A stretch of 38,937 bases of DNA from positions 1 to 38,937 of IMG/VR virus record IMGVR_UViG_3300030098_002685. The stretch is one strand, 5' to 3'. The notes below the pieces were generated by a model. The model was not told the DNA's origin. It saw nothing but the letters and a program-made list of their open reading frames with translations, and did not search any database. The first letter of the stretch is position 1. Each line of letters begins with the position of its first letter. Below, in pieces: positions 6,899 through 17,656 of this stretch. The position numbers were made by a program, and so were the translations under genes. This DNA comes from a virus.

Positions 6899-9800
6899 TT
6901 ATTCGTCATTATTTAATCTGTCAAACATATTGTTTAATCCCCAAACTCTAAACAATTTTAGCCAGAATATATCTTTATAAGGAAGAGGAGCATTGCTCAT
7001 ATCGCCACCTTTTATAGCATCAAAAGCGTTTAATAATGTACTCCCTACAGGTAAAAACGTATTAGCTGTTTTTCCTAAAAACTCAGGTTGTTGTTTTCCT
7101 GTTATAGCTTCTTCAAATGAGCTTCCTGTCAAAGAATGAAGTATATTATCTATTTCCATATATATCCCTAATATACCACTTCTTTTAATACCATTAACAA
7201 CAGCTTCTTCTGTAGTATAAGATTTATCTTTGCCTTCTAAACTATCTTTTATAGCTTGGCTTTGATGGCCTAAATAAACCATCATAAAAAGACCCATTAA
7301 TTGTTGTCTGTCTTGTTGCTGTATTGCAGGAACTAAAACTTTATTTGCTGCTGCAAAAGCAAACGATTTGTATTGACCAATAAATCTTCCCCATGAACTA
7401 TGAACCCATAATGGCTGATCTCCTGCTCCTGGAGTAACAATAGTTTGGTCTACATTTTTTGCTAAAGCTGCTCTAAATTTTCTACGTAACTTTGTAATTT
7501 GAGAATCAGTTATTGACGCAGTAGATCTTCGTTGTTTTTCTGTTTTTTTCATAAAATCTAATGCTCTTTTATTTGTTAAATTTTCATAATCTGCATCAAC
7601 AGGATCACCTTTAAGACGTTTTTTTGGATTTGGAAATTTAGCATGCATAATTTCATGTGCTTTAACAAAATCAAACCATTCGTCTGCATTTTTAAAATCA
7701 TAGTCAATAGGTTTTACTCCTTTTACTTTTGGAGAAAGCCATGCTTTTGCTTTATATTGTTCTCCTTTTATATATTCTTCATCTAAAGTTATAGTTTTTG
7801 TTTTTCTGTTATTACTTGCGCTTTTATAAACATTATTTTTTATAGTATTTTTTCCTATAACAATTTTATAACCTTTAGGTAAATCAGGAGTAATTGAAGG
7901 TGCAAAACCTTTCCAATCTTGAGTATTAAGTATTCTAACATTATCAACAGTTTCACCATATTTGTTAAATAATTTTTCTATTAATTTTGCATCTTTTTCT
8001 TCTAAACCCATTTGTAAAAGTTTATTTTTATTCTTGGTCGATATAGTGCCTTTACTCCAATTTGCGCTTTGTTTAACAATATTACTTGTAACCATAATTC
8101 CTGTTGTTTGTTTTAACCATGCGTTCCAAGGAGATAACAAATTTGCTATAAAAAATCCATTAGTAGCGACTCCTATATAAGACTCTAATCTAGAAAATCT
8201 AGGCGGCAAACTTGCTGTTCCAAATAATGCTAACGCTGTTTGATGCATCATCATATCTAAAGATGTTCCTGCTAATTTAACTTCATGAGCAGCAGCTCTA
8301 TATTTTTTCCAATGTTTAGTCATAAATTGTAATTGATCAAACGATTCTTTTAGACCATTTGTCATAGCAATTCTTCCTAAATCAGGCATAGAAGAAACAA
8401 CAGCTCCTCCCAAAGCAACCATATTATTAAAATCTAATGCAATTCTTGCTGCTCTACTTGATAAAGCATAAGGATTTTCTGGCAATCCGTATATTCCTCT
8501 AAGCACATCTCTCATAGCACTTAAAACTTTTATATTATCTTCTGCTTCTTGTGATATTTTAGCAATCTTATTTACATCTTTAATGCTATCTAATTTAGAA
8601 ATCATTTCTTTAGCTTCATCTAAAATATCATCAAAAACTTTTTGCATATCTACAGAACCAAAAGCTTTTGCTATTTCAATATCAGCACTAGCAACTCTTA
8701 CATAAGAAGATAATACATCTCTTGCATCATTCATTAAAAAATCTTCAAATTCATCATCGAATAAATCTAGTTTTCTTTTAGAAAAAATACCTCTTGGTCC
8801 TGCTATATTAGCTCCTTCTATATTTGAACCACCATTAATAATTGCATCAACAGCATCTTCTACTTCCTTTTTTGATAAAATATTCCAACCTTGTTTTGCT
8901 CCATATTTTTCTTGATGTTGAATTATTCTATTAATTAATTGACTTCTATTCTTTGATACAGCAACTATATCCCATGCTCTAGGAACATAATTTTTAATTA
9001 CACCTTCTTCACGTAATATTTTTGCAAATTTTGCTTCTTCAGCATAATCATCAAAAAATGTTCTAAATTTGGATATAGACTCTAGGACTTCTTTTTCACC
9101 TTGTTTTTCTAAATTTTTTATTACAACATCACCTTCTCTTTCAATTTTTCGTAAATTGACCATAATCATTTTGTAATATTCTGATATATTTGGAGCTGTA
9201 TTTTTTCCAGTTATTGATCTAACTAAAGGTGAATCAACTATAGGACTTAATTTTGTATAATTTGGAGTTCCTTTTTCTGCTGTTAATCTATTTCTATAAT
9301 TTATAAAATCTTTTTTAACATTATTTAAAAGAGCATATTGAGCGCCAAAATGTCCTTTGATAAAACTTTGAACAGCTTGAGGAGCTGCTAAACCATCTTT
9401 TATAGTTCTTTTCATATAACCAGATGACTCAACAAGTTTAGCGTTTGCTTCTGATGCTGATTTAAAAATTGATGCAGCTACTTTTGCACTAGGATTCCAA
9501 AACTTTTGAGCCATGTCTAAAAGTCTAATTGTTTCTTGATTAGCAAATGAGCTACTAGAAGATACTTTACTTGTGCCTTTTATTGCTTGTAATTCTGGAA
9601 AAATAGATTCTCCAGTTTCCTTTTTTGGAATATATGTAAATGGCGAAGTAGTTGATAAAAGTTCGCTTTGCGTTTTAGGCCATGTATTTGTAAGCGGTTC
9701 TACATTATTATAAGGGACCTTTTGTTCCATAGAAAATTTTACATCATCAATATCATCCATTATACGATCAGTAAATTTTTTCAAAGTTGCATCGTCTAAT

Positions 9801-10393
9801 TTTCCACGTACTAAATGTCTTACACCTTCTCCAATTCCCCAAAATGCTCCACTAAAAACTGTTACTGCAATACTTTCCTCTATTGGTCTTACTTGTTGTT
9901 GATTTTGAAACATAAGTTCTTGACCACCACCAACGGTTGCACCTGCTGCAATAGCGGATCTTACGCCTTTAACAGATAAAAATAATAAATTAAAAGGATC
10001 AGGAACAGAAGCACCTGTTATAGCAGCAAAAGATCCCCATCCAGATAAACTATCGACAACTTTTCTGTCTTTTGTTTCTTGATTTAAACGAGAAATTATA
10101 GCTGTTGATTCTTCGTAACTATTAGAATCAGCTATTGCTGAAAAAATTTTAGCATCTACAGCTCTTGGGTCTTGCGTAAAATCGTAAAGATTTGATGCGT
10201 TACGATTGTTAAATTTTTCTGTTCTTTCTTCGTCACTTTCCCAACTTGCTATAGAAGAGCCTACGCTATTGTATAATCTAAAAACTGCTCCTGCTATTTC
10301 TGCGGCAGATGGTTCAAAGTCATCATATTTCATTTCAGCTAAAGGCTGATACAATGTATTTTTATAAGGTTCTTTTCTATCTACTAAAGGCAT
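6899..10393 (-). CDS. Large internal virion (ejection) protein with embedded HExxH motif
   Basis: 1164 residues, the third large protein after tail tubular B, the position of T7 gp16. Hydrophobic stretches near residues 130-180 (FNLLFLSVKGVRSAIAAGATVGG) and 650-770 (VALGGAVVSSMPDLGRIAM, GVATNGFFIANLLSPW) and again near 1040-1100 alternate with long charged helices. That suits a protein ejected to make a channel through the host envelope. Between them, residues 913-917 read HEIMH, a zinc-protease-like motif set in a short AT-rich insert-like stretch (about residues 830-960). No lysozyme or transglycosylase motif is evident. Function by position and composition. Confidence 0.8.
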   Translation of the reverse strand: MPLVDRKEPYKNTLYQPLAEMKYDDFEPSAAEIAGAVFRLYNSVGSSIASWESDEERTEKFNNRNASNLYDFTQDPRAVDAKIFSAIADSNSYEESTAIISRLNQETKDRKVVDSLSGWGSFAAITGASVPDPFNLLFLSVKGVRSAIAAGATVGGGQELMFQNQQQVRPIEESIAVTVFSGAFWGIGEGVRHLVRGKLDDATLKKFTDRIMDDIDDVKFSMEQKVPYNNVEPLTNTWPKTQSELLSTTSPFTYIPKKETGESIFPELQAIKGTSKVSSSSSFANQETIRLLDMAQKFWNPSAKVAASIFKSASEANAKLVESSGYMKRTIKDGLAAPQAVQSFIKGHFGAQYALLNNVKKDFINYRNRLTAEKGTPNYTKLSPIVDSPLVRSITGKNTAPNISEYYKMIMVNLRKIEREGDVVIKNLEKQGEKEVLESISKFRTFFDDYAEEAKFAKILREEGVIKNYVPRAWDIVAVSKNRSQLINRIIQHQEKYGAKQGWNILSKKEVEDAVDAIINGGSNIEGANIAGPRGIFSKRKLDLFDDEFEDFLMNDARDVLSSYVRVASADIEIAKAFGSVDMQKVFDDILDEAKEMISKLDSIKDVNKIAKISQEAEDNIKVLSAMRDVLRGIYGLPENPYALSSRAARIALDFNNMVALGGAVVSSMPDLGRIAMTNGLKESFDQLQFMTKHWKKYRAAAHEVKLAGTSLDMMMHQTALALFGTASLPPRFSRLESYIGVATNGFFIANLLSPWNAWLKQTTGIMVTSNIVKQSANWSKGTISTKNKNKLLQMGLEEKDAKLIEKLFNKYGETVDNVRILNTQDWKGFAPSITPDLPKGYKIVIGKNTIKNNVYKSASNNRKTKTITLDEEYIKGEQYKAKAWLSPKVKGVKPIDYDFKNADEWFDFVKAHEIMHAKFPNPKKRLKGDPVDADYENLTNKRALDFMKKTEKQRRSTASITDSQITKLRRKFRAALAKNVDQTIVTPGAGDQPLWVHSSWGRFIGQYKSFAFAAANKVLVPAIQQQDRQQLMGLFMMVYLGHQSQAIKDSLEGKDKSYTTEEAVVNGIKRSGILGIYMEIDNILHSLTGSSFEEAITGKQQPEFLGKTANTFLPVGSTLLNAFDAIKGGDMSNAPLPYKDIFWLKLFRVWGLNNMFDRLNNDE

Positions 10394-13390
10394 TTATTTC
10401 ATACCTAATATTTTTGATTCACCAGGTTTTACTGTTAATTTCTCTAATAACTTTTCCAGATCTTCAGGCAATTTTTGCACTACATCTCCTGTTTGTTTTA
10501 TAGCTTCTACTCTCGTGCTATTTGACAACGAACCAAATAGTATATCTTGTAATATATTGTCTGGTATTACATTATCCAAAAACGGAAATAATTTTTTCTT
10601 TTGCATAGTATTTAAACGAACTCTTTTATCTCTAATATCATTAGGCGGTACATCAGAGTACCATCTTGCAACTTGTCCATTTTTTGTTTCTAAAGGTTCA
10701 TTTTTGTAATATAACTTCCATCTAGGTACTCTTTCTTTTTTTGTATTAGTAACTTGTGACCATATTCTGTAATTTTGACCTTTGTCTTTATTATTAATAG
10801 ATAAAGCTCTTCTAGAATGATAATTATCAAATGTGTCACCTAACATATTGCGAGTTACATCAATAAATTCAAAACCATCTGGTACAAATTGCACTTTATC
10901 TAAATCTAAATAACTAACAGTTTGTCCATCGGAATTAGGTTGTACACCTATTACTGCTAACATTTCTAAATTGCTTGCGCTTGGATGTAAACGTGCCAAA
11001 GGATCTTTACCAATAAATTTATTACTTACATTTTTTGTAACTACAATATCTTTATATATTTCTGGATCTATCTTATCTTTTAAACTTAGAGCAGCATTAT
11101 TTGTTATATGCTCTAATGGCATACCATGTTTTTTTGAATATATAGAATTTATTTCTACACTTCCTGTTTTGTAATCATAATCTGTTATATTAATGACTTC
11201 ATTTACAGTATTTAAAAACAAAGAAGAATTTTGATATGCACCTTCTCTTTCATTTAGTTTATAACTTTTAAAAAGTTCAGGATCACTTTCTATTTTATTA
11301 ATAACTCTTCTTATTGTTTCATTTAGAATTACTTCTACTTGCTCAGGTCTTATTTTTACATCTTCAGGTTTTACTACGGAAACATCGTCTGTTATACTTT
11401 TAAAAATTCTTCCTGCAAGAGTTCCTGTGCCTTTACTTGCTTTAAATCTTTTTATTATATCATCTTTTATTTTGTTTTGGTCTGCTGGGTCGCCAAGGTA
11501 ATCATCTCCAGTTAGTTGAGATATTTTTAAAATAGCGTCATTCTTAAGTAGTTGTTTCTCAGCAAACGCTATTTCTGAATCAGGAAAAACACGCATATAA
11601 ATTAATTTACCAAGTTTTTGTGGTTGAGTCCTATAAACTTCCATGTTGGCGTATTGATTATAAACATTTATCATTTCATTTATTTTAGTATTACCTTCAC
11701 CTTGAACATACAATGTGTTGCCCACAGCTCTATTTACATGAATTAATTGTCTAAGATAATTGGGTAAAGCAGCCGCTTCTTCTGGTTCGCTTATATTAAC
11801 ATTGAGTGCTAAATTGGTTAAATTACTTGTAATACCAGGAGGTACATAACCTAAATTTTGAGCCATAGGTATTGTAAAACGATAAAAATGATCTGATGGA
11901 GATCCATCTTCTTTACTAGTGTTAGATAAAATAGAAGATACAGGGCTATTAATATTTATCCCCATATCTTCTAACATTTTTCTATAATCTTCACTATTCA
12001 CAACAATTCGTTTATCAAGAATTTCTTTTTTTATAATTTTTTGTTGATTTGCAGTAGGTCGTTGTGAGTTTAAAGCGTCTTTTAAATTTAAATTAGTATC
12101 TATAATCTTTTGAAATTTAGATACTTGCCCTTTCAATGAATTACGAATTTTTACCATTTCCGCTTGATATTCTAAAGATCTACTAGTATTATTAATTTCT
12201 TTATCGAAAAAATTAAACAAACCTTTAACTCGTTTTTCAGCCATTACATCTGGTATTATACTTGGATTTTGCATTGATTCTTTTATTGATTCTTGGGCAT
12301 CCAAAAATGTTCCTGATGTCCATACTCCAACTTGAGCTGCTTTAAGTTTTTCTGCTGTTTTTTGAATTTTTAATAGATCTTCTTTGTAATCTTTGCTTTG
12401 TGGATCAAGCTTTGCAGCAACATTGTTTAATCTTACAAAATTATGATTTATATTGTTTTGTAAATTTTGTACATTTTCTGGTGTGTTTAATTCTTCTGAT
12501 ATCATAATATCTTTAATGTTTCTTAGATTATTACCTATTTGAGATATTGCATCATCAGTAGCAGCATCTATAGCAGTTAATTCTTCTTTTCTTTCTTTTT
12601 TTAATTGCTTTATATTTGCAGCGTACTGTCTTTTTGCTTGTCCTTGTAAAGTAGGTCCTTTTTCTGTGTACTTAAATTGATAACCAGTAATACCTTCTTC
12701 TTCTGCAAATAAGTCTGGAACAAAAGGTCCATAGTTACCAGATTCTATTTGTGCTTTAGCCCAAGCGTGTTCTAAAGAACCTAACATAGAATCAATATAT
12801 AATTGAGTAGAAGCATCACCTATAAGGGGTGATTTGTTTTGTATAAATTGTCTAGTTTGTTCTAATTTATCTTGTAAAAATCTATCGTCTGGATGTTTGC
12901 CTTGAGCATCCATAATTAAATCATTAATTGCTTTTTTTATTTGTGGTACTGCTAACGATTTTCTTGCTGTTCTTTGTCTTGATAAAACTTGACTTTTAAT
13001 GGATGTTTCTTGATCACTAGTATACTTATTAAATGCTTTTAAAAATTTAGGATTTAAAGTTTTAGCTTTTTCTTTGTATTTTTTGTCTAATGCCAATCGT
13101 TTTTTTTCTACACTATCTCCCCATTCACCATATTTTGTAACATCACTAGTTTCGCTATCTATTAAAGATAAAACTTCTCTGTCATATTCACCAGTCATTT
13201 CATGATATAAATCACTGCTATAATCATCAGATATTTTTGTTGCAAATTGATTTAAAGCAGATGCAATATTACTAATAGATTGTAATTTCATTGTGTCAGT
13301 ATCAGTAGGAACTCTTGGACTAACACCTCTTGTAGCAACATTTATATTTTGTTGTTGCGCTCTACGTATACCTTGAAAATTAATTGCCAT
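10394..13390 (-). CDS. Internal virion protein, gp15-like
   Basis: 998 residues, with its stop abutting the start of the next gene (one base between frames). It is helix-rich and highly charged: many K/E/Q/N heptads between 60 and 470 and no membrane segments. The N-terminal INFQGIRRAQQQN and the order (tail tubular B, gp14-like, this protein, gp16-like) match the T7 ejectosome layout. In that family gp15 forms the periplasmic tube together with gp16. I see no enzyme motif. Confidence 0.75.
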   Translation of the reverse strand: MAINFQGIRRAQQQNINVATRGVSPRVPTDTDTMKLQSISNIASALNQFATKISDDYSSDLYHEMTGEYDREVLSLIDSETSDVTKYGEWGDSVEKKRLALDKKYKEKAKTLNPKFLKAFNKYTSDQETSIKSQVLSRQRTARKSLAVPQIKKAINDLIMDAQGKHPDDRFLQDKLEQTRQFIQNKSPLIGDASTQLYIDSMLGSLEHAWAKAQIESGNYGPFVPDLFAEEEGITGYQFKYTEKGPTLQGQAKRQYAANIKQLKKERKEELTAIDAATDDAISQIGNNLRNIKDIMISEELNTPENVQNLQNNINHNFVRLNNVAAKLDPQSKDYKEDLLKIQKTAEKLKAAQVGVWTSGTFLDAQESIKESMQNPSIIPDVMAEKRVKGLFNFFDKEINNTSRSLEYQAEMVKIRNSLKGQVSKFQKIIDTNLNLKDALNSQRPTANQQKIIKKEILDKRIVVNSEDYRKMLEDMGININSPVSSILSNTSKEDGSPSDHFYRFTIPMAQNLGYVPPGITSNLTNLALNVNISEPEEAAALPNYLRQLIHVNRAVGNTLYVQGEGNTKINEMINVYNQYANMEVYRTQPQKLGKLIYMRVFPDSEIAFAEKQLLKNDAILKISQLTGDDYLGDPADQNKIKDDIIKRFKASKGTGTLAGRIFKSITDDVSVVKPEDVKIRPEQVEVILNETIRRVINKIESDPELFKSYKLNEREGAYQNSSLFLNTVNEVINITDYDYKTGSVEINSIYSKKHGMPLEHITNNAALSLKDKIDPEIYKDIVVTKNVSNKFIGKDPLARLHPSASNLEMLAVIGVQPNSDGQTVSYLDLDKVQFVPDGFEFIDVTRNMLGDTFDNYHSRRALSINNKDKGQNYRIWSQVTNTKKERVPRWKLYYKNEPLETKNGQVARWYSDVPPNDIRDKRVRLNTMQKKKLFPFLDNVIPDNILQDILFGSLSNSTRVEAIKQTGDVVQKLPEDLEKLLEKLTVKPGESKILGMK

Positions 13391-13399
13391 TGTGTTTTC

Positions 13400-14503
13400 C
13401 TATTCATCAATTCCATAATCACCAAAAGCATCAAAACCAAAGGTAAAGTCGTCAAATGCTTGAAATGCTTGCTCTTGTCCTTCTGGTGTTGTTATGTCTG
13501 CTGTCGCAGTGCCAGCACGACCTTCTATAGCACCAAAAGGTGTATTAAAACTAAAAGGTGTTCCGCTACCAGGAACAGTAATTACATTTTGTGGATTTGT
13601 AATAGTAGGATCTATATTTGATCGCAATCTTTCTTCTTCTTCTCTTCTTGTTCTATCTCTATCTGATTGTTCTTCTGGAGTTAAACGATTAGGAGAATCA
13701 TCTGGTATACTAATTCCTTGTAATGCTGCTATATGTCTTGCTGTTTTTTCTCTTTCAATATTCATTTCTCTTTCAAAATCTATTCGTTCTTGTCCTAACT
13801 CTTGATTTCTTAAATTAATTTTTTCTTGTATACCTGCATCAAATAAAGCATCTTCAAATTGTTGCTGTAATTCTAATCTGCTTTGATCTAACTGACCTAA
13901 CTGCAATGTAAGTTGTCCTCTAGCAAATTCTGATTCTCTTGTTATTTCTTCTTCTTGCAATTTTATTTGTCCAGAAGAAACTCTTATACCTCTAGCAGCT
14001 GCACTTGCAGCAACAGTACCCATAAGTTGTTCTTCTTGTTTTGCAAGTTGTCTAAATTTTTCTCCTAAAGTTCCACCTTCTCTTTCTAATGTTGCTGTTT
14101 GAAAACCTAAAGCTCTAGACATTCTTGCTCTTTGTTCTACTAATTGTTCTGATTCTAAAGCAGCTCCAGATGCTAATGCTGCTTCTTCTGCTACTAAAGC
14201 ACGTTCTTTTATAGGAAAAAATTTAATAGCTTCAAGTGTGTTTGCAGCTTGTATTCTATTAGCTATATCTGCTTGTCTTATTTGTTCCCTATTGGAAGAA
14301 AAAGAGCTAAACAAATTTAACCCTTGCACACCTAAACCAATAGCTTTTCCAATACCAGAACTTTGAAAACCACCAATTAAACTTCCTAATCCACCACCAG
14401 CTGTTCCACCAAAAGCACTACCTAATCCACCTAACAATGGTCCACCTATAAGTCCACCTATAGCTATAGGAGCAATCTTTTTTAGAAAATTACCTAATCC
14501 CAT
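13400..14503 (-). CDS. Internal virion protein, gp14-like
   Basis: 367 residues. Residues 8-62 are Gly/Ala/Ile/Leu-rich (IAPIAIGGLIGG, LGSAFGGTAGGG) and could insert in a membrane. Residues about 75-265 are a long Glu/Gln/Arg-rich helix likely to be a coiled coil. The tail is Pro/Thr/Gly-rich and ends acidic. A hydrophobic glycine-rich N-terminus followed by a coiled coil, located directly after tail tubular B, is typical of the T7 gp14 class, which forms the outer-membrane part of the ejection channel. Its start overlaps the tail tubular B stop by one base. Confidence 0.78.
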   Translation of the reverse strand: MGLGNFLKKIAPIAIGGLIGGPLLGGLGSAFGGTAGGGLGSLIGGFQSSGIGKAIGLGVQGLNLFSSFSSNREQIRQADIANRIQAANTLEAIKFFPIKERALVAEEAALASGAALESEQLVEQRARMSRALGFQTATLEREGGTLGEKFRQLAKQEEQLMGTVAASAAARGIRVSSGQIKLQEEEITRESEFARGQLTLQLGQLDQSRLELQQQFEDALFDAGIQEKINLRNQELGQERIDFEREMNIEREKTARHIAALQGISIPDDSPNRLTPEEQSDRDRTRREEEERLRSNIDPTITNPQNVITVPGSGTPFSFNTPFGAIEGRAGTATADITTPEGQEQAFQAFDDFTFGFDAFGDYGIDE

Positions 14504-17070
14504 TATCTGTCCTCAACATTCGTTATTAAAACCAAACCATTTAAATTAAAATTATATGGTTGTGATCCTGTTATTGTTACTTCACCAGACCTACTAAATG
14601 CTGTATTAGGCACTATTTGTAATATACCTGTAAAGGGGTCTGGCGCACTATCCATTTCATCACTAGAATCCCTAAACAAAATAGGATCTCCATCTACTGT
14701 GCCACCCAAAGAATCCCTTAATAACAACATAGCTTGTGTTATACGTCTTTTTGTTCCTAAAGTAGAGCCTTTTCTTAGGGTTACATCCATTGGTAGTGTT
14801 GATATGGTATGACTAAACTCTATTCCTGCTTCTACAGCAGTTGCATTAGAACCTAATGTAATATCGCCCATTGATACACGTTGAGCAGCAACAACAGCAC
14901 CATCTTTTTTAATTGTTGCTGTATGGTTTAACAGGTGCCACAATCCCCCAGGAGTTGTAGTACTACTACCACTATAGAGCATAGCACAATCAGTATTAGT
15001 GGAATCATCTTCATATTCAATATACCTTTTAGTTGTTGTCCCTCCAGTAAAATTAGTTACGGCTAAACGTGTAGGATCAGAAGATGTAACAGTTGTATTA
15101 GCTCCTCCTGCAACATCTCTAATTACTGTAATAACATTAGCAGCAGGATTGGCTGCACTAAAACCATCTACTGCATTAATACCAAATGCTGAACCAGTAC
15201 CTACAGCAATATTATCCGCAACACCATTATTACTTCCATCACCAAGAGAAAACGACAATGCATCTGATGGCGGATCATCTGCTGTTGCTGTTAATGTTGT
15301 TGATACACCGTCTTGCGTTGTGAAGGTTAAAGTTGTTCCAGCAGCAATATTAGATGCATCTGTTACTGTAATAGTACAGCTTGCAGGTGTATCTAGTTCT
15401 CTTTTAACACATGTCCAAACTCTATCTGTTTGTTCAATAGTTGTTGCAGAAGCATCAACGGAAGCTACTGCTACAGATTCATAGTTGCCTGATGTTTCCC
15501 ATGTAGACCAAGCAGTAACTCCCTGCTTTCGATCATACGTACAACACGCTATTTTTCCATCATTTCTTAATGCTAATATACTTCTATAAGGATAATGAGA
15601 ATATGCTAACTGTTTGTAACCACCACCAGCAATATGATCAGCTGTGTAACTTAAATTAGTATTTTCAAAAGTAGGTATTTGTTGCCCTAAACTTTTAACT
15701 GTCAATGCTTGAATTAACGATTTTGTTTGATGGACATAAACTATGGCTTCTGGTGATTCTACTGGCTCAACATTAGCAGAACCTTCATATCCTATACACC
15801 GTATAGCTGCATCGGCAGGTGTAACTTTACCTGTTCTTCTCCATTCACTAGCACTTGTTCCTGATATAACATCTGATTCAATACCAGATACCCAACGAAC
15901 AGGATTTGCTCTTCTGGATGCAATGTCGTATGATGTAGCATCATCATCATCAGTACCAGGTGTGAAATCTTCTAAAAACCCAGATTTGGAGTAAAAATAT
16001 GTTTGTGATTTATCCGTTGTACCTGCGAGGATTAACCGTTGTTCAGCAATAAAAGCAGCGGAAGGAAAACCTGTGGTTGTGCTGAAAGCACCGAGCCTAA
16101 AGGTAGAAAAAGCACCAGTTCCGGAGAATGTGCCTGTGGAAGATTGGATTGCACCGGTTACGACAGTTGCAGATGTAAAAGCAGTGATTTTGATGTATCT
16201 CTTGTTGCTGCCGTCGGTAATTTGGATTAACCGATCATAAAGACCAGTACCATTAGTTCCTGTAGTGTCGGTTGCTGCAAATGTTGAGCTAGATGCTGTA
16301 ACAGATACACTTCCACTAGTACCACCTAATGTAAGTGTTGCACCTGTTGTATCGTCTGGTAAATAAGGCCCATCTATAAAATCAACATTTGCTAATGTCC
16401 AGCTTGTATCACTAGCTCTTGTTAGTTTTTTGGTTGGATGGTCAGGATGCACAAGATACATTGTTCCTTGATCTTGTACTGTTTGTATCTCAAATAACTG
16501 GGCTTCTGTATACGCTGTAGTTATTTCATAAACTTTTTCAGCTCTACCTGCTGTGCCACTATGCGTACCATATCCTTCAGAAGCGGAAGTATCGACACCA
16601 GATAATTCAAATGTGTTTGTTGTTTTGTTAGCAACAGTAAAACGTCTGTTATTAACTTGCGTCATACCAGCAACGCTGTGTATAAACACATGATCTCCAT
16701 TAGAATACCCATGACTACTAGATGTAACTACACCTGGATTTGCATTAGTTATTCCTGTTATTGTTTTTGCAGCTTCTCTTATTTGGTCTGTATCTTTAAA
16801 AAATCGCATTTTAAGATTAGACAATTCGATAATATAGGCTTCTGCTGTACTTTCCTCAAAAGTAATTAATCGAGAAACTTTCGTATGGTCTGCTGCTTCT
16901 GCACAGAATACAGTACCAGAACGTCTATCTGCTCCGCCTTGTGGTCTTACTCTTATATTTGTTAATGTTTTTGCAGCATTGTTGTATAGCCTTAAATCAG
17001 ATCTTCCATACATACTTGGTGAAAACTCACCACCCACAAAAGAATTAACAATCTCATTACTTGTTGTCAT
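14503..17070 (-). CDS. Tail tubular protein B (tail nozzle)
   Basis: 855 residues. The opening (NSFVGGEFSPSMYGRSDLRLYNNAAKTLTNIRVRPQGGADRRSGTVF, residues 8-54) is diagnostic of the T7 gp12-like nozzle family. 'AFIAEQRLILAGTTDKSQTYFYSKSG' near residues 335-360 and SEWRRTG near 410 are other conserved blocks. It forms the distal tail tube that plugs the virion. It follows tail tubular A with a 4-base overlap. A stretch at about 16020-16260 (residues 271-350) is about 45% GC and uses many C-ending codons (TTC, ACC, ATC, CTC), unlike its AT-rich flanks. Confidence 0.93.
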   Translation of the reverse strand: MTTSNEIVNSFVGGEFSPSMYGRSDLRLYNNAAKTLTNIRVRPQGGADRRSGTVFCAEAADHTKVSRLITFEESTAEAYIIELSNLKMRFFKDTDQIREAAKTITGITNANPGVVTSSSHGYSNGDHVFIHSVAGMTQVNNRRFTVANKTTNTFELSGVDTSASEGYGTHSGTAGRAEKVYEITTAYTEAQLFEIQTVQDQGTMYLVHPDHPTKKLTRASDTSWTLANVDFIDGPYLPDDTTGATLTLGGTSGSVSVTASSSTFAATDTTGTNGTGLYDRLIQITDGSNKRYIKITAFTSATVVTGAIQSSTGTFSGTGAFSTFRLGAFSTTTGFPSAAFIAEQRLILAGTTDKSQTYFYSKSGFLEDFTPGTDDDDATSYDIASRRANPVRWVSGIESDVISGTSASEWRRTGKVTPADAAIRCIGYEGSANVEPVESPEAIVYVHQTKSLIQALTVKSLGQQIPTFENTNLSYTADHIAGGGYKQLAYSHYPYRSILALRNDGKIACCTYDRKQGVTAWSTWETSGNYESVAVASVDASATTIEQTDRVWTCVKRELDTPASCTITVTDASNIAAGTTLTFTTQDGVSTTLTATADDPPSDALSFSLGDGSNNGVADNIAVGTGSAFGINAVDGFSAANPAANVITVIRDVAGGANTTVTSSDPTRLAVTNFTGGTTTKRYIEYEDDSTNTDCAMLYSGSSTTTPGGLWHLLNHTATIKKDGAVVAAQRVSMGDITLGSNATAVEAGIEFSHTISTLPMDVTLRKGSTLGTKRRITQAMLLLRDSLGGTVDGDPILFRDSSDEMDSAPDPFTGILQIVPNTAFSRSGEVTITGSQPYNFNLNGLVLITNVEDR

Positions 17071-17639
17071 AATCTTTCATCAGCAAATATTGTAGCATTA
17101 ATACTTTCTACTTCACCTTCTTGACCACTAGCAGACCTTGCTTCTTGCATATGTTCGTCAAAATCTCTACGCAACATATTACGCAAGTTTTCATCACTAG
17201 TTAAACGCATACATATTTGTATAGATATACGTGTTGCTAGTGCGACACTAAACAATGGGTCAAATTGCATTGGGTCAGTAATAATTGATATATATCTTAT
17301 ATTGGCAGTAGAAAAATCACCTAATAATTTTCTACCTTCTACGGTCCATTCATCTTGTCGATATTCTTCTACATCTAAAACTCGTAAACAATACGGATCT
17401 GTTGGTAATGTAAATTCATATGACCAACCCCATGTAGGGGTTGTACTTAAAGATGCAAGGCTGGCCCTAGCCCGAGCAAATCTCCAAGGATGGGAACGAA
17501 GCAAACCATTCCTTAGGTGCTCATAGACAGAATTACAGGCCCTTGCTGCCTCAGTGTTATCTGTCAAGGCTCCAATACGCTCGTCGCCTAAAAGGGCTAG
17601 AGCCATATTGCAAATACTTGTTTCGGAAACTGTTGTCAT
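17067..17639 (-). CDS. Tail tubular protein A (adaptor)
   Basis: 190 residues. It has the gp11-type pattern: SICNMALALLGDERIGALTDNTEAARACNSVYEHLRNGLLRSHPWRFARARA over residues 8-59, and FDPLFSVALATRISIQICMRLT further on. The protein forms the dodecameric adaptor between portal and nozzle. Its length is normal for the family. The start ATG at 17639 has AAGGA six bases upstream. It is the first gene after the hairpin that separates head from tail genes. Confidence 0.93.
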   Translation of the reverse strand: MTTVSETSICNMALALLGDERIGALTDNTEAARACNSVYEHLRNGLLRSHPWRFARARASLASLSTTPTWGWSYEFTLPTDPYCLRVLDVEEYRQDEWTVEGRKLLGDFSTANIRYISIITDPMQFDPLFSVALATRISIQICMRLTSDENLRNMLRRDFDEHMQEARSASGQEGEVESINATIFADERL

Positions 17640-17656
17640 AGTAATCCTTAAAATAA

